A stretch of 64,000 nt of DNA from Bacteroidota bacterium. GTDB taxonomy: Bacteria > Bacteroidota > Bacteroidia > B-17B0 > Aurantibacillaceae. The stretch spans positions 62,001-126,000 of the forward strand of contig JAJNDK010000010.1 in assembly GCA_021156365.1 (NCBI GenBank). The letters are read 5' to 3'. The position numbers and the translations under genes were made by a program. The notes below the pieces were generated by a model. That model saw only the letters and a program-made list of their open reading frames with translations, made no database searches and had not been told where the DNA came from. Positions 1 through 9,357 of the stretch are shown piece by piece (positions within the stretch are counted from its first letter, which is position 1; each line of letters opens with the position of its first letter).

Positions 1-210
1 GCGATGCTTTATCCAAATCCAACAAGCACATTATTAAGTATCAAAACAGATGAAGAGATAAAAGAAATTTCTATCTACAATAGTATAGGAGTTTTGGTGC
101 AAAAAGAAAAAACAAATACATTTTCTGTTGAGCAATTGGCATCCGGATTGTATTTTTTAACCATTAAAACTTCAACGGGAACAAGTTCAGCACGTTTTAT
201 AAAACAATAG
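1..210 (+). CDS. T9SS cargo protein, C-terminal fragment (5' end outside window)
   Basis: The reading frame is open from the first base, so this is the last 69 or so codons of a larger gene. The visible part is a complete type A T9SS sorting domain: a 'YPNPTS' opening, the 'IYNSIGVLVQ' strand, the 'GLYFLTIKT' strand and a basic end. Family knowledge: this domain is recognised by the T9SS translocon and removed or anchored at the cell surface. It closely resembles the C-terminus of the next gene, sharing the 'FSVEQL' segment and the same spacing, so the two are probably tandem paralogues or use a locally homogenised sorting domain. The ATG at base 4 lies inside the domain and is not the start. 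Confidence 0.85.
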   Translation, partial: AMLYPNPTSTLLSIKTDEEIKEISIYNSIGVLVQKEKTNTFSVEQLASGLYFLTIKTSTGTSSARFIKQ

Positions 211-324
211 GGTGTTTCACATTTAAATCCATTCCTAAACCCTATTGTCTGTTGCTGAAGAAATACAGTCAGTAATGGATTACTCATCTATTTTTACCCT
301 GAATTCATCACAAATCAATTTACT

Positions 325-3300
325 ATGAAAAAATTCTTACTCAGTATCATTCTTGTCGCATTTGGGATTACCATACATGCGCAAACAACTTATGTAAACA
401 TTAATGCAACCGGAGCCAATAACGGTACATCCTGGGCAGATGCTTACACCGATCTACATTCGGCAACCTACAACACTACCTCAGGTGAAATTTGGGTAGC
501 GCAGGGAACTTACAAGCCAAGCCGTAGTTTTACAGGGAACATTCCGGGAAGTAATACACAAAAAACATTTCGTGTTGTAAACAATATAAAAGTTTATGGA
601 GGTTTTATTGGAAGCGAAACTATGCTTTCGCAACGCAATTGGAAAACCAACATAACAATACTTTCAGGCGACTTTGGCGCTGGTTCAAAAAGTTACAATG
701 TTGTTCGATTTGATGCTAATACAAATGCAACAGAATTAGACGGTTTTACAATAGAAGGTGGAAGTGCCACTAGCGCTAATGCCACTGAACAATTAGGAGG
801 TGCAGTTTATATGACTACTAATGCAAGCCCTATCATTCGCAATTGTATATTTAAAAATAACATTGCCCAACAACATGGAGGAGCTATCTATGTTTTAGGT
901 GGTTCACCGGAATTTTTGAACTGTGAGTTCAAAAACAACTCCACGATATTGTTTGATGGTGGAGCACTTTACATTTCCGGCGCAACAAGCACTAATATAG
1001 TAAACTGTTTATTTAATAGTAATATAGCTACGCGCTATGCTGGTTGCGTGCTTATTGCAAATACAACTACTTCATTTGTTACTAATTGTACATTTGTAAA
1101 TAACCAAAGTAGCAATAATTCAGGGAAAACTATTTTTCATTCGGTTACAGCTGGTTCGCCTGTAATGACAGTAAGTAATTGTATCTTTTATGCTAACACA
1201 CCTACAAATGCAGATGAGATATACACCAACGGAGGAAATTACCATGTTAAAAATTGTTTATCACCTGGTTTAGTAACTGACTATATTGCGGCAACTTCAC
1301 AAACAAATAATTTAACTGGTGTTCCATTCTTTACTGATTACATTAATAACGATTTTACTTTGCAGTGTAAATCACCAGCAGTAAATACCGGTAATGCAAC
1401 CGGATTAACTATACCAGGTGTTGACTTAGCAGGTAATCCAAGAACAAATAATACAATTGATATGGGAGCCTACGAGAATAATATTTCGTCAATTGGCATT
1501 GAAGCTAACACAACAAACATTTGTCAAGGTGAAGCCGTTATACTAAGAGGAACATGTGATGCAACAGGTTATACCTGGACAGGTGGAGTAACAAATGGAG
1601 TAGCATTTTATCCAACTTCTACACAAACGTATATTTGCACAGGAATATCAAGTTCTACTATCGATTCTATTACTATTGAGGTTGCAAACATTACAAATGA
1701 ATCATTGACCGGCCCAACAACTGTGTGTTCAGGAAATATCGCAACAATAAGTTTAGCAAATTCATCTACCGGTGCGTCTTACTTTTTACGAGACAATGTA
1801 ACTGATTATATTGTTGATGGTCCTGTTTCAGGAACAGGATCGGCCTTAAATTTCACCACGAATAATCTTACGGCAACAAGTACTTTTAATGTTATTGCAA
1901 GTTCTAATCCTATTGTAAGCACAATTGGAGGTGTTGGTGTTGATTTCGATGGTTCAAATGATAAAATTACTACCAACTACTTTTTTCCAACAACCTCTAA
2001 TTTAAGTCTTGAAGCATGGATTTATCCGGAATCTTCGATATACGGAAGAATACTATCAAATTTTGGCGGAAGTACCGGTACTGCATCCGACATTGTTTTT
2101 GACAACGCCAATGCTTCCCAAAATAATGGCAGAGCACTAAGACTGGTTGTGGGAACATCTGCAACCGCTACTGTTCCAAATGTTTTAACATTAAATGCAT
2201 GGAATCATGTAGCAGCCACATTTAATAGTGGAGTAATTAATTTGTATGTAAATGGAGTTTCCGTTGGAACCTTTACAGTGCCAACAACAACATTGTTAAC
2301 AAATGGATTTCGTTCATTAACCATAGGTGAAGATTACGCTCAAGGTGTAAATCCAGAATATTTTAATGGTAAAATGGATGAAATTAGGATTTGGAACAGG
2401 ACGTTAAGCCAAATGGAAATTGCAGCAAACATGAATGCATGCTTCACTGGCCCACAAAACCAATTAGAAGTTTATTATAAAATGGATGAAGGGTCCGGAA
2501 CTGTTATAAATGATTATAGTGGCAATGGTCGTAATGGCACCTTTATAAATAACACAGCTAATAATCATTGGATTACTTCTGCTCATTCTTGCAATGAAAT
2601 GCTTACAACACCAACTAATACAGGTAAGGCACTGGATTTTGATGGAACAAATGATTTGGTAATGACAACATTTAGAATGCCAGCAACATCTGTATTTACG
2701 GTTGAAGGATGGGTTTTTCCGCGTTCTACAAATTTTGACAGATTATTTTCTAACTATGCTTTTCCACTGAATGGCGCCATTATTATTGATACTTACAATG
2801 CATCTCCCAATAACGGAAGAGGAGTGCGTTTTAACGTGTATGGAACCGGAAACGCACTCTTTTCAGTTAGCGCACCCAATCTGTTAATATTAAATGCATG
2901 GAATCATATTGCGTGCACATTCAACAATGGTGTTATGACTGTTTATGTAAATGGTTTTGAAGTAGCAACTGGAACAGCACCATTCACATCTATTCCTCAA
3001 ATAGGCTCAAGTTTTGTATTTGGTGAAGATTTTGTAACTGGGACAGCTGAACATTTAAATGGTAAATTAGATGAAATTCGTTTTTGGAATAAAGCGTTAA
3101 ATCAAACAGAAATTACAAATAATATGAACAATTGTTTAACAGGAACTGAAACGGATCTCCTGGCATATTACAATTTCGAAAACGGAAGTGGTAGCGTTGT
3201 AAGTGATCTTACTGTTAATCAAAATGATGGTTTAATGCAAAATATGGATGCATTAACAGACTGGGTAGCAGGACAATTTTCCTGTGAAACAAATTGCAGT

Positions 3301-3786
3301 CTTGAAATGACACAAACGGTTACTGTTAATGTTATAACTGTTGATAAAACAACCACCCAAAATTCGACGGTTGTATCTGCTAACCAAAATGGTGCTTCCT
3401 ATCAATGGCTGGATTGTAATAATACTTACGTGGCACTACCCGGGGAAGTTGCACAATCCTATAACCCAACAGTAAACGGAAGTTATGCAGTTGCAGTGAC
3501 TTTGAACGGCTGTACGGATACTTCTGCCTGTGTTGTTTTTAATTCGATCTCACTTGAGAAATACAACAGAGGTTCGTTTGGTATGTTCCCTAATCCAACG
3601 TCGGGTACTGTAACTATTGATACAAAAGAAAAAATAGAGGCCGTTTATATTTATAACCTGATTGGGGCATTGGTTCAGACAGAAACGGGAGATTCGTTTT
3701 CTGTAGAACAGCTACCCGTAGGTATATACCTGGTGAAAATCAAAACAACAAATGGCGCAGGAACGTTGCGGTTGATTAAAGAATAA
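325..3786 (+). CDS. Secreted beta-helix / twin LamG-domain protein with T9SS type A sorting domain
   Basis: An 1153-residue protein with a signal peptide (MKKFLLSIILVAFGITIHAQ). Residues about 25-390 look like a right-handed parallel beta-helix of the POMP/choice-of-anchor kind: short repeats such as 'GGAIYV' and 'IRNCIFKNN', ending in 'DMGAYEN'. A Cys-containing Ig/PKD-like stretch follows. There are then two LamG/concanavalin-like domains, at about 537-690 and 769-925, each opening 'DFDGxND' and containing 'LNAWNHxAxTFN' and 'NGKxDEIRxWN'. Residues about 1090-1153 are the sorting domain ('MFPNPTSG'). The likely role is surface adhesion or glycan binding; the ligand is unknown. The gene is markedly AT-richer than the downstream genes. 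A strong terminator follows. Confidence 0.85.
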   Translation: MKKFLLSIILVAFGITIHAQTTYVNINATGANNGTSWADAYTDLHSATYNTTSGEIWVAQGTYKPSRSFTGNIPGSNTQKTFRVVNNIKVYGGFIGSETMLSQRNWKTNITILSGDFGAGSKSYNVVRFDANTNATELDGFTIEGGSATSANATEQLGGAVYMTTNASPIIRNCIFKNNIAQQHGGAIYVLGGSPEFLNCEFKNNSTILFDGGALYISGATSTNIVNCLFNSNIATRYAGCVLIANTTTSFVTNCTFVNNQSSNNSGKTIFHSVTAGSPVMTVSNCIFYANTPTNADEIYTNGGNYHVKNCLSPGLVTDYIAATSQTNNLTGVPFFTDYINNDFTLQCKSPAVNTGNATGLTIPGVDLAGNPRTNNTIDMGAYENNISSIGIEANTTNICQGEAVILRGTCDATGYTWTGGVTNGVAFYPTSTQTYICTGISSSTIDSITIEVANITNESLTGPTTVCSGNIATISLANSSTGASYFLRDNVTDYIVDGPVSGTGSALNFTTNNLTATSTFNVIASSNPIVSTIGGVGVDFDGSNDKITTNYFFPTTSNLSLEAWIYPESSIYGRILSNFGGSTGTASDIVFDNANASQNNGRALRLVVGTSATATVPNVLTLNAWNHVAATFNSGVINLYVNGVSVGTFTVPTTTLLTNGFRSLTIGEDYAQGVNPEYFNGKMDEIRIWNRTLSQMEIAANMNACFTGPQNQLEVYYKMDEGSGTVINDYSGNGRNGTFINNTANNHWITSAHSCNEMLTTPTNTGKALDFDGTNDLVMTTFRMPATSVFTVEGWVFPRSTNFDRLFSNYAFPLNGAIIIDTYNASPNNGRGVRFNVYGTGNALFSVSAPNLLILNAWNHIACTFNNGVMTVYVNGFEVATGTAPFTSIPQIGSSFVFGEDFVTGTAEHLNGKLDEIRFWNKALNQTEITNNMNNCLTGTETDLLAYYNFENGSGSVVSDLTVNQNDGLMQNMDALTDWVAGQFSCETNCSLEMTQTVTVNVITVDKTTTQNSTVVSANQNGASYQWLDCNNTYVALPGEVAQSYNPTVNGSYAVAVTLNGCTDTSACVVFNSISLEKYNRGSFGMFPNPTSGTVTIDTKEKIEAVYIYNLIGALVQTETGDSFSVEQLPVGIYLVKIKTTNGAGTLRLIKE

Positions 3787-3811
3787 CAAGCAACACTAAT
3801 TATACGAATAC

Positions 3812-3848
3812 AACAAGTGCCCACTATCTATGGTGGGCACTTGTTTTT
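3812..3848 (+). terminator. Rho-independent terminator after the LamG protein
   Basis: A perfect 13-bp stem (3812-3824 with 3833-3845) and an 8-base loop, followed by a run of T. It lies 25 bases after the stop of the LamG gene. It also sits at the 3' end of the convergent minus-strand gene and may serve both, but the better T-tract is on the plus strand. Confidence 0.85.
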
Positions 3849-3880
3849 AAAAAGGAATTATCTGAAAACAGAAAATATAA

Positions 3881-5212
3881 TTACAAAGAGATCTCTTGCT
3901 CTTCAAATTTTACATCAAAGCTTTCCAGTTCGGTAAGCAGATCTTCATAAATATTTTTGGTCGTTGGGATTTGAACCCCGCTTGATGTTATTTTTCCGTT
4001 AAGAATGTTTTTAACCGTTATAGCCAATGGCAGCCCTACTGTTTTAGCCATAGCTGTATGTATCTGGTCTTGACCTTTCACTACCAGAGAAGAAATAATC
4101 GCTTTTTCTTTGCCATCCAGCGTATATCCGAAGTAATGCTGCATTACGATCATGTCTTTATCAGTTTCACGCAACAGCCATTTTTTCTCCAGCAGATCCT
4201 GCAGGATCTGAGCAGGTGTTGCATCTTTTAATGGGATGGGAGTGGCTTCATAAATGCCCAGCCATTTCAGTTTACTCAACACATCTTCGCTGGCATCCTT
4301 CCCTAAGAATTCTTTCATACGCTGTTCCATGTTTCCCGGTCCCTCCGGCAGGAAAGCATCGATCAATTGTGCCCAGGTCATTTTTTCGGAACCATGGATC
4401 TTCCAGGAATCATCCGTCAGGCCAAGCTTCACAAAACTGTTCCATGCAATGCAATAGCCCGGCATGCGTAATGTACCGCGCAGCATCGTTTTTACATCCG
4501 AAAGGTTGTAGATGTCTTTATAGCCGATCGAATCCCTGTTGGCATAAGCATCGAATTGTCCGTGCCCGGCTACTTCGATTGTTTCGGTTTGTGAATAGAT
4601 GCGATTGTATGGAATGAATTTGATTTTACCATTCTCCAGGAATTGCGCAGTTCCCTGTCCCGCAAGGATCACATTCCGCGGATTCCACGAAAATTTATAG
4701 CCCCATGGATTGTCGTTGCTTTCGGGAGCTACCAACCCGCCGCAAAACGATTTGAAAGTATGGATCTTTCCGCCTTTGTGATGGATCTCATCGATCACCT
4801 TCAGAGCAGAAGCATGATCGATACCCGGGTCCAGCCCGATCTCGTTCATCAGGATAATGTCTTTGGACTTCGCTTCGGCATCCAGTTCTTTCATCAGGTC
4901 GGATACATAGCTCGCCGTTGCCATATGTTTGCCAAAACGTACACAATCTTTTGCCACCTCACCGTGCATAAAGGCAGGAAGCATAGAGATCACAAGGTCT
5001 GCGTTTTTTATTTCGGCTTCCCGCTGCGCGGCATTGTTGATGTCGAATGAAATGGCTTTTGCATTCGGATGAGCGCCTGTTTTACTTTTGGCCAGCTGCA
5101 GATCCATATCGGCAACGGTAATATTCCATTGATGAGCAGCAGCATTATTTAACAAATAATCGATCAGGTAAACAGTAGAACGCCCGGCTCCAATAACTAA
5201 AATATTCTTCAT
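3881..5212 (-). CDS. Saccharopine dehydrogenase family protein (LYS9-like)
   Basis: 443 residues. The N-terminus is a Rossmann fold with the nucleotide motif 'VIGAGRSTVYLIDYL'. The middle and C-terminal half match saccharopine dehydrogenase/reductase: 'NEIGLDPGIDH' at about 123, 'SFCGGLVAPE' at about 155, and 'WNSFVKLGL' in the C-terminal domain. Family members interconvert saccharopine with glutamate and aminoadipate semialdehyde using NAD(P). In Bacteroidota the enzyme is usually linked to lysine degradation, but the sequence alone does not fix substrate or direction. It is monocistronic and divergent from the DUF423 gene. A TAnnTTTG box lies just upstream of the ATG. Confidence 0.85.
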   Translation of the reverse strand: MKNILVIGAGRSTVYLIDYLLNNAAAHQWNITVADMDLQLAKSKTGAHPNAKAISFDINNAAQREAEIKNADLVISMLPAFMHGEVAKDCVRFGKHMATASYVSDLMKELDAEAKSKDIILMNEIGLDPGIDHASALKVIDEIHHKGGKIHTFKSFCGGLVAPESNDNPWGYKFSWNPRNVILAGQGTAQFLENGKIKFIPYNRIYSQTETIEVAGHGQFDAYANRDSIGYKDIYNLSDVKTMLRGTLRMPGYCIAWNSFVKLGLTDDSWKIHGSEKMTWAQLIDAFLPEGPGNMEQRMKEFLGKDASEDVLSKLKWLGIYEATPIPLKDATPAQILQDLLEKKWLLRETDKDMIVMQHYFGYTLDGKEKAIISSLVVKGQDQIHTAMAKTVGLPLAITVKNILNGKITSSGVQIPTTKNIYEDLLTELESFDVKFEEQEISL

Positions 5213-5232
5213 AACGGGAAGTAATTTAGTTC

Positions 5233-5240
5233 CAAAATTA
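5233..5240 (-). promoter_or_regulatory. Bacteroidota -7 promoter box (TAATTTTG) for the saccharopine dehydrogenase gene
   Basis: On the minus strand this reads TAATTTTG, a full match to the Bacteroidota consensus TAnnTTTG, about 20 bases before the ATG at 5212. No clear -33 TTG is visible at the usual distance, so the call rests on one box. Confidence 0.45.
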
Positions 5241-5243
5241 GTT

Positions 5244-5251
5244 TAATTTTG
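5244..5251 (+). promoter_or_regulatory. Bacteroidota -7 promoter box (TAATTTTG) for the DUF423 gene
   Basis: A second full TAnnTTTG match, on the plus strand, only 3 bases from the divergent minus-strand box. It lies about 80 bases before the DUF423 start. If both boxes work, the two promoters are back to back. There is no clear -33 element. Confidence 0.4.
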
Positions 5252-5332
5252 GCATTATTCAGGAAGAAGGGTAAAATAATAATGCCGTAGCACAAGGCTT
5301 TCGGTACAAAAACAGCAGCAAACACACGCACA

Positions 5333-5749
5333 TTGAAAAATTATATTTTAGGAATAACAGGTTTTCTGGGTGCCAGTGGTGTAGCCCTGGGTGCATTCGG
5401 AGCACACACACTCAAAGCAAAAATGCAAATGGGACTGATCACGCCTGATCAGCTCAATGGATTTGACACCGCTGCCAAATATCAATTGTTTCATACCATT
5501 GCACTGGCTGCTTTGTTTTTTGCGGCTAAGGATAAGAACTTTCGCTGGTTGAACATCGGCGCCTGGTTTTTCATTGCCGGCATCCTTTTGTTCTCCGGCT
5601 CACTTTACCTGCTTACTACCCGTTCGCTTACAGGGATGGAATTCCTTACTTTTCTCGGGCCGGTTACTCCTTTCGGCGGTCTGGTCCTGATGGGAGGCTG
5701 GATCTGCCTGATCGTACAGTCCTTCAAATTTGCAAAAAAAACGAACTGA
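5333..5749 (+). CDS. DUF423 family small membrane protein
   Basis: 138 residues with four predicted hydrophobic segments. The family signature 'LGASGVALGAFGAHTLK' is near the N-terminus, and 'YQLFHTIALAALFF' and 'LGPVTPFGGLVLMGGWICL' follow. DUF423 proteins (YgdD-like) are widespread inner-membrane proteins without a settled biochemical role. The best start is a TTG at 5333, which places the first membrane segment correctly; no ATG or GTG fits as well. The M32 carboxypeptidase gene follows on the same strand, 73 bases downstream. Confidence 0.85.
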   Translation: MKNYILGITGFLGASGVALGAFGAHTLKAKMQMGLITPDQLNGFDTAAKYQLFHTIALAALFFAAKDKNFRWLNIGAWFFIAGILLFSGSLYLLTTRSLTGMEFLTFLGPVTPFGGLVLMGGWICLIVQSFKFAKKTN

Positions 5750-5822
5750 TCATTTTTACCGGTCGCATGAAAGGTACCAAAGCTTTCATGCGATTGCACA
5801 CACACAACTAATACCAGAGAAC

Positions 5823-7313
5823 ATGAGTTATTCGAAGTTTGAAAGCCACATGAAAAAAATCGCAGATGTCGGTTTTGCAATGGCTGTATTAAGCTGGGAC
5901 CAGGAAACCTATATGCCTGAAAAGGGCGCTGATTTCCGTGCGCAGCAATTATCAACGCTTTCCGGAGTATATCACAAACTGTTTACGGAAGATGAATTGG
6001 GGAAATTGCTGAGTGACCTGTCCGCAGATGCTTCACTCAACGAACAACAAAAGAAAAATATTTCACTCACACTCGAGTCGTACCAAAAACAAAAAAAATT
6101 CACTACGGAGTTTGTGGAGCTGATGAGCAAAACAGTTTCCGAGTGTTTCCAGGCCTGGCAGAGTGCAAAAGAAAAAAACGATTTTTCTGTTTATCAGCCG
6201 AAGCTGGAGAAATTAGTAGAATTAAAAAAACAGGAATGTGAGCTGTTGGGCTACGAAGGACATCCGTACAATGCGCAGCTCAACGAGTATGAGAAGGGAA
6301 CAACAACAGCGGATATTGAAAAATTATTTGAAGAAGTACGGAAGGAACTGGTTCCTTTTGTGAAAAAAATAAAGGAAGCACAGCAGGTAGACGATGCTCT
6401 TTTCTACCGTGACTATCCAAAAGACAAGCAATGGGATTTCGGGATCGAACTACTTAAACAAATGGGCTTCGATTTTACTTCGGGCCGCCAGGATATTTCG
6501 TCGCATCCTTTCACTACCAGTTTCAATCCGTATGATGTACGTGTTACCACCCGCGTCAATGAAAAGGATCTGAGTGAGATGATCTGGAGCTGTATCCATG
6601 AAGGAGGACATGGTTTGTACGAGCAGGGACTTCCTGCCGGTCAGTATGGCTTGCCCTGTGGGGAAGCAGTTTCATTAGGTATCCACGAATCGCAATCGCG
6701 CCTTTGGGAAAACAATGTGGGGCGAAGCATGGCTTACTGGAAAAAGAATTTTAACCTGGCAAAAAAGTATTTCCCTGAACAGCTACAGCAGGATACCGCA
6801 GAAGGTTTTTATAAAGCCATGAACAAAGTGGAGCCCTCGCTGATCCGCACAAGCGCCGATGAGCTTACCTATCACTTTCACATCATGATCCGTTTCGAGA
6901 TCGAAAAAGCATTGTTTGAAAACAAACTGAAGGTAAGCGATCTGCCGGCCTATTGGAACGCCAAATACAAAGAGTATCTGGGAATAGATGTACCGACTGA
7001 TACGAAAGGAGTACTACAGGATATTCACTGGAGCCACGGTTCATTCGGATATTTCCCGACCTATTCCATCGGAAGCTTTTATGCAGCACAATTCTTCGAT
7101 CAGGCCAAAAAAGAAATTCCCGGTCTGGTACAACAGATCGAAAACGGAGACTTACACTCCCTACTCAATTGGCTGCGTGAAAGGATCCACCGCCACGGGC
7201 GGTTTTATACCGCTTCGGAGCTGTGCGAGAAGATCACCGGCGAAAAGCTGAACTTCTCTCATTTTATGAATTATGCAAGGGAGAAATACAGCGCTATTTA
7301 CGGACTGAAATAA
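5823..7313 (+). CDS. M32 family metallocarboxypeptidase (thermostable carboxypeptidase 1 type)
   Basis: 496 residues from the ATG at 5823 (MSYSKFESHMKKIAD). An open frame extends 31 codons upstream into the DUF423 gene, but that stretch is unlike the family. Zinc motif HEGGH at residues 259-263, followed by 'GIHESQSRLWENN', the conserved M32 metal-ligand helix. Also present are 'SWDQETYMP' near the N-terminus and 'DIHWSHGSFGYFPTY' near the C-terminus, both family hallmarks. These cytosolic enzymes release C-terminal residues from peptides and usually spare those before proline. Length and motifs are complete. The stop is only 2 bases from the stop of the convergent lipoprotein gene. Confidence 0.93.
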   Translation: MSYSKFESHMKKIADVGFAMAVLSWDQETYMPEKGADFRAQQLSTLSGVYHKLFTEDELGKLLSDLSADASLNEQQKKNISLTLESYQKQKKFTTEFVELMSKTVSECFQAWQSAKEKNDFSVYQPKLEKLVELKKQECELLGYEGHPYNAQLNEYEKGTTTADIEKLFEEVRKELVPFVKKIKEAQQVDDALFYRDYPKDKQWDFGIELLKQMGFDFTSGRQDISSHPFTTSFNPYDVRVTTRVNEKDLSEMIWSCIHEGGHGLYEQGLPAGQYGLPCGEAVSLGIHESQSRLWENNVGRSMAYWKKNFNLAKKYFPEQLQQDTAEGFYKAMNKVEPSLIRTSADELTYHFHIMIRFEIEKALFENKLKVSDLPAYWNAKYKEYLGIDVPTDTKGVLQDIHWSHGSFGYFPTYSIGSFYAAQFFDQAKKEIPGLVQQIENGDLHSLLNWLRERIHRHGRFYTASELCEKITGEKLNFSHFMNYAREKYSAIYGLK

Positions 7314-7315
7314 GT

Positions 7316-8083
7316 TTAGGGAAGGACTCTGATATCTTTAAAATAGTGTGTAGAGGTAATGAAATTGAAGGATTTTCCATTAAAAAGCTGTCCGTTATTG
7401 TTGACGAACGTTAGTCGGAGCTCAACCGAATTAAAGGGAGGGAGCAATGTAAGTTCACTAACAGGGAAAGTAATTTCTGCGCTCGTACCATTAACTTCAA
7501 CCGCTTTATATCCTCCGGCAAGAGACAAAATCACCGTATTACAATTTTGCAGACCATTCAGCTCTATGGTGAAAGATGTGCTCTTGTAAATTGTATCAGG
7601 AAGATTTGCATATCCCTGGTAAGATGGATACATGGCCCAGTGAATATAATCAATATCGGGTATGAGACCTTTGCCGTCTACTTTCCAGTGATGCGGAGCC
7701 GAAAATGATCCATTTGTGGTGTCTATATAGAAATAACTGCTAAAGTCATCTTTAAAAGAAATAGTATTAAGAATAACACCGTCAACTTCTACATAATTGA
7801 GATTAGTTGCGGGCTGAACATTAGCGATCTGAAGGTTTGTTGCCGGCTGATCCGTAAAAAAGGCGTGCGATGTAGTATAACCTGTGTTTACCTGGACAAT
7901 TCCCGAAGGATTAATCTGGAATTCCCGTTGTACAGCCAGCCAGCCATACCAGGCTGTATCGGCAGACTTTTGCCCGCCATTCGTACTGAGTTGATTTGCA
8001 CCAGCCTGTTCGTCTTTTTTTTCTTTTTTGCATGAGAAAGAAACCAACGCAAAGAGGGTGAGAATAAAGAGATAATGCATCAT
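7316..8083 (-). CDS. Lipoprotein of unknown function
   Basis: 255 residues. A lipoprotein signal ends in 'LVSFSC' (lipobox, Cys at about 18) followed by KKEKKDEQ, a charged tract of the sort that follows the lipidated Cys in many Bacteroidota lipoproteins. I do not recognise the rest. It is rich in beta-strand-like sequence and Asn/Thr, with one Cys ('LQNCNTVIL') beyond the lipobox, and its C-terminal half resembles a small all-beta domain ('GGYKAVEVNG', 'VELRLTFVNNNG'). It probably sits in the outer or inner membrane facing the periplasm or surface. It has its own upstream region and lies tail to tail with the M32 gene. Confidence 0.7.
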   Translation of the reverse strand: MMHYLFILTLFALVSFSCKKEKKDEQAGANQLSTNGGQKSADTAWYGWLAVQREFQINPSGIVQVNTGYTTSHAFFTDQPATNLQIANVQPATNLNYVEVDGVILNTISFKDDFSSYFYIDTTNGSFSAPHHWKVDGKGLIPDIDYIHWAMYPSYQGYANLPDTIYKSTSFTIELNGLQNCNTVILSLAGGYKAVEVNGTSAEITFPVSELTLLPPFNSVELRLTFVNNNGQLFNGKSFNFITSTHYFKDIRVLP

Positions 8084-8307
8084 ATTATTAAAGTAACAAG
8101 CGAATAACGTCCGGGTTTAGTATAAAATTGCAGGAAGAATAAAAAAAGCACTCCCTGCCCGAAAAGAAGTCGGAAAAGATAGTTAAGTCCTAAAAATGCC
8201 TCTGAAATAGCCCGGATTTCATTTAATTTTCAATTTATTGAACTTAATTTGCTGTAATTCAATATTTTGAATTGCATCGCAGGATTCCTGTTCACATTTA
8301 AAATACC

Positions 8308-8315
8308 TATCTTAG
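8308..8315 (+). promoter_or_regulatory. Possible -7 promoter box (TATCTTAG) upstream of accA
   Basis: TATCTTAG matches TAnnTTTG at seven of eight defined or free positions and lies 22 bases before the accA ATG. The same octamer stands 15 bases before rlmB (29339-29346), which supports its use here. The 254-base gap 8084-8337 is otherwise AT-rich with no ORF. Confidence 0.4.
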
Positions 8316-8337
8316 CACCCCTAAAAAAAGGAAGAAT

Positions 8338-9300
8338 ATGGCTTATTTGGATTTTGAGAAACCGATCGAAGACCTGGAGAAGGAGTTGGAAAAACTCAGA
8401 GAAGTGGCGGAGAAGAGCAAGGTCGATGTAAGCAAGTCGGTGGAAGAACTGGAAGCAAAGATCCTTGAGGAGAAAACAAGACTATACACGAATCTTACAC
8501 CCTGGCAGCGTGTAATGGTTTCGAGGCACCCGGAACGCCCATATACCCTCGCTTATATCGAATACCTGACCAAAGGCACGTTCATGGAACTGCATGGCGA
8601 CCGCACCGTAGGGGATGATAAGGCAATGGTGGGCGGCTTTGGCGAGATGGATGGAAGAACCGTAATGTTTATCGGGCAGCAAAAAGGGATCAATACAAAG
8701 ATGCGCCAGATCCGTCGTTTTGGTATGGCCAATCCCGAAGGATACCGCAAAGCACTGCGCCTGATGAAAATGGCGGAGAAATTCAATAAACCGATCGTTA
8801 CCCTGATCGATACACCCGGCGCTTATCCCGGATTGGAAGCGGAGGAACGTGGGCAGGGAGAGGCAATTGCAAGGAACCTGCTCGAAATGTGCCAGCTGAA
8901 AGTACCGGTGATCTGTATCGTGATCGGTGAAGGAGCTTCTGGTGGTGCATTGGGAATAGGGATCGGGGATAAAGTACTGATGCTCGAAAACTCCTGGTAT
9001 TCAGTGATCTCGCCGGAGAATTGTTCTACTATTCTGTGGAGGACCTGGAACTTTAAGGAACAGGCAGCAGAAGCATTAAAGCTGACTGCAACGGACATGA
9101 CCAAAAACAATCTTGTGGACGGAGTGATCGAAGAACCGATCGGTGGCGCACATACCAATAAAGAAGAAATGTTTGAGCGGGTGAGACAGCGGATCGTGAA
9201 AGAGCTGGCAGAACTGGATAAGAAAACACCGGATCAGCGGATCAATGAGCGTATCGACAAATTCAGCTCGATGGGTGTTACAGAGGAAATTGAAGATTAA
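8338..9300 (+). CDS. accA: Acetyl-CoA carboxylase carboxyltransferase subunit alpha
   Basis: 320 residues, the usual length. It contains an N-terminal helical segment ('[20 protein letters not shown]'), '[13 protein letters not shown]', '[16 protein letters not shown]', '[21 protein letters not shown]', '[21 protein letters not shown]' and the oxyanion loop '[12 protein letters not shown]'. With AccD it transfers the carboxyl group from biotinylated BCCP to acetyl-CoA, giving malonyl-CoA for fatty acid synthesis. accD, accB and accC are not in the window. efp follows 57 bases downstream and is likely cotranscribed. Confidence 0.97.
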   Translation: MAYLDFEKPIEDLEKELEKLREVAEKSKVDVSKSVEELEAKILEEKTRLYTNLTPWQRVMVSRHPERPYTLAYIEYLTKGTFMELHGDRTVGDDKAMVGGFGEMDGRTVMFIGQQKGINTKMRQIRRFGMANPEGYRKALRLMKMAEKFNKPIVTLIDTPGAYPGLEAEERGQGEAIARNLLEMCQLKVPVICIVIGEGASGGALGIGIGDKVLMLENSWYSVISPENCSTILWRTWNFKEQAAEALKLTATDMTKNNLVDGVIEEPIGGAHTNKEEMFERVRQRIVKELAELDKKTPDQRINERIDKFSSMGVTEEIED

Positions 9301-9357
9301 ATATAAAGCGAATAAAAAATAACGAAGTAATACCTGCTTCACTAAAAACAAATCGAA

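Noticed and set aside
5730-5822. Extended start of the M32 carboxypeptidase frame overlapping the DUF423 gene
   Set aside because: The extra residues have no family similarity and the ATG at 5823 fits the usual M32 N-terminus.
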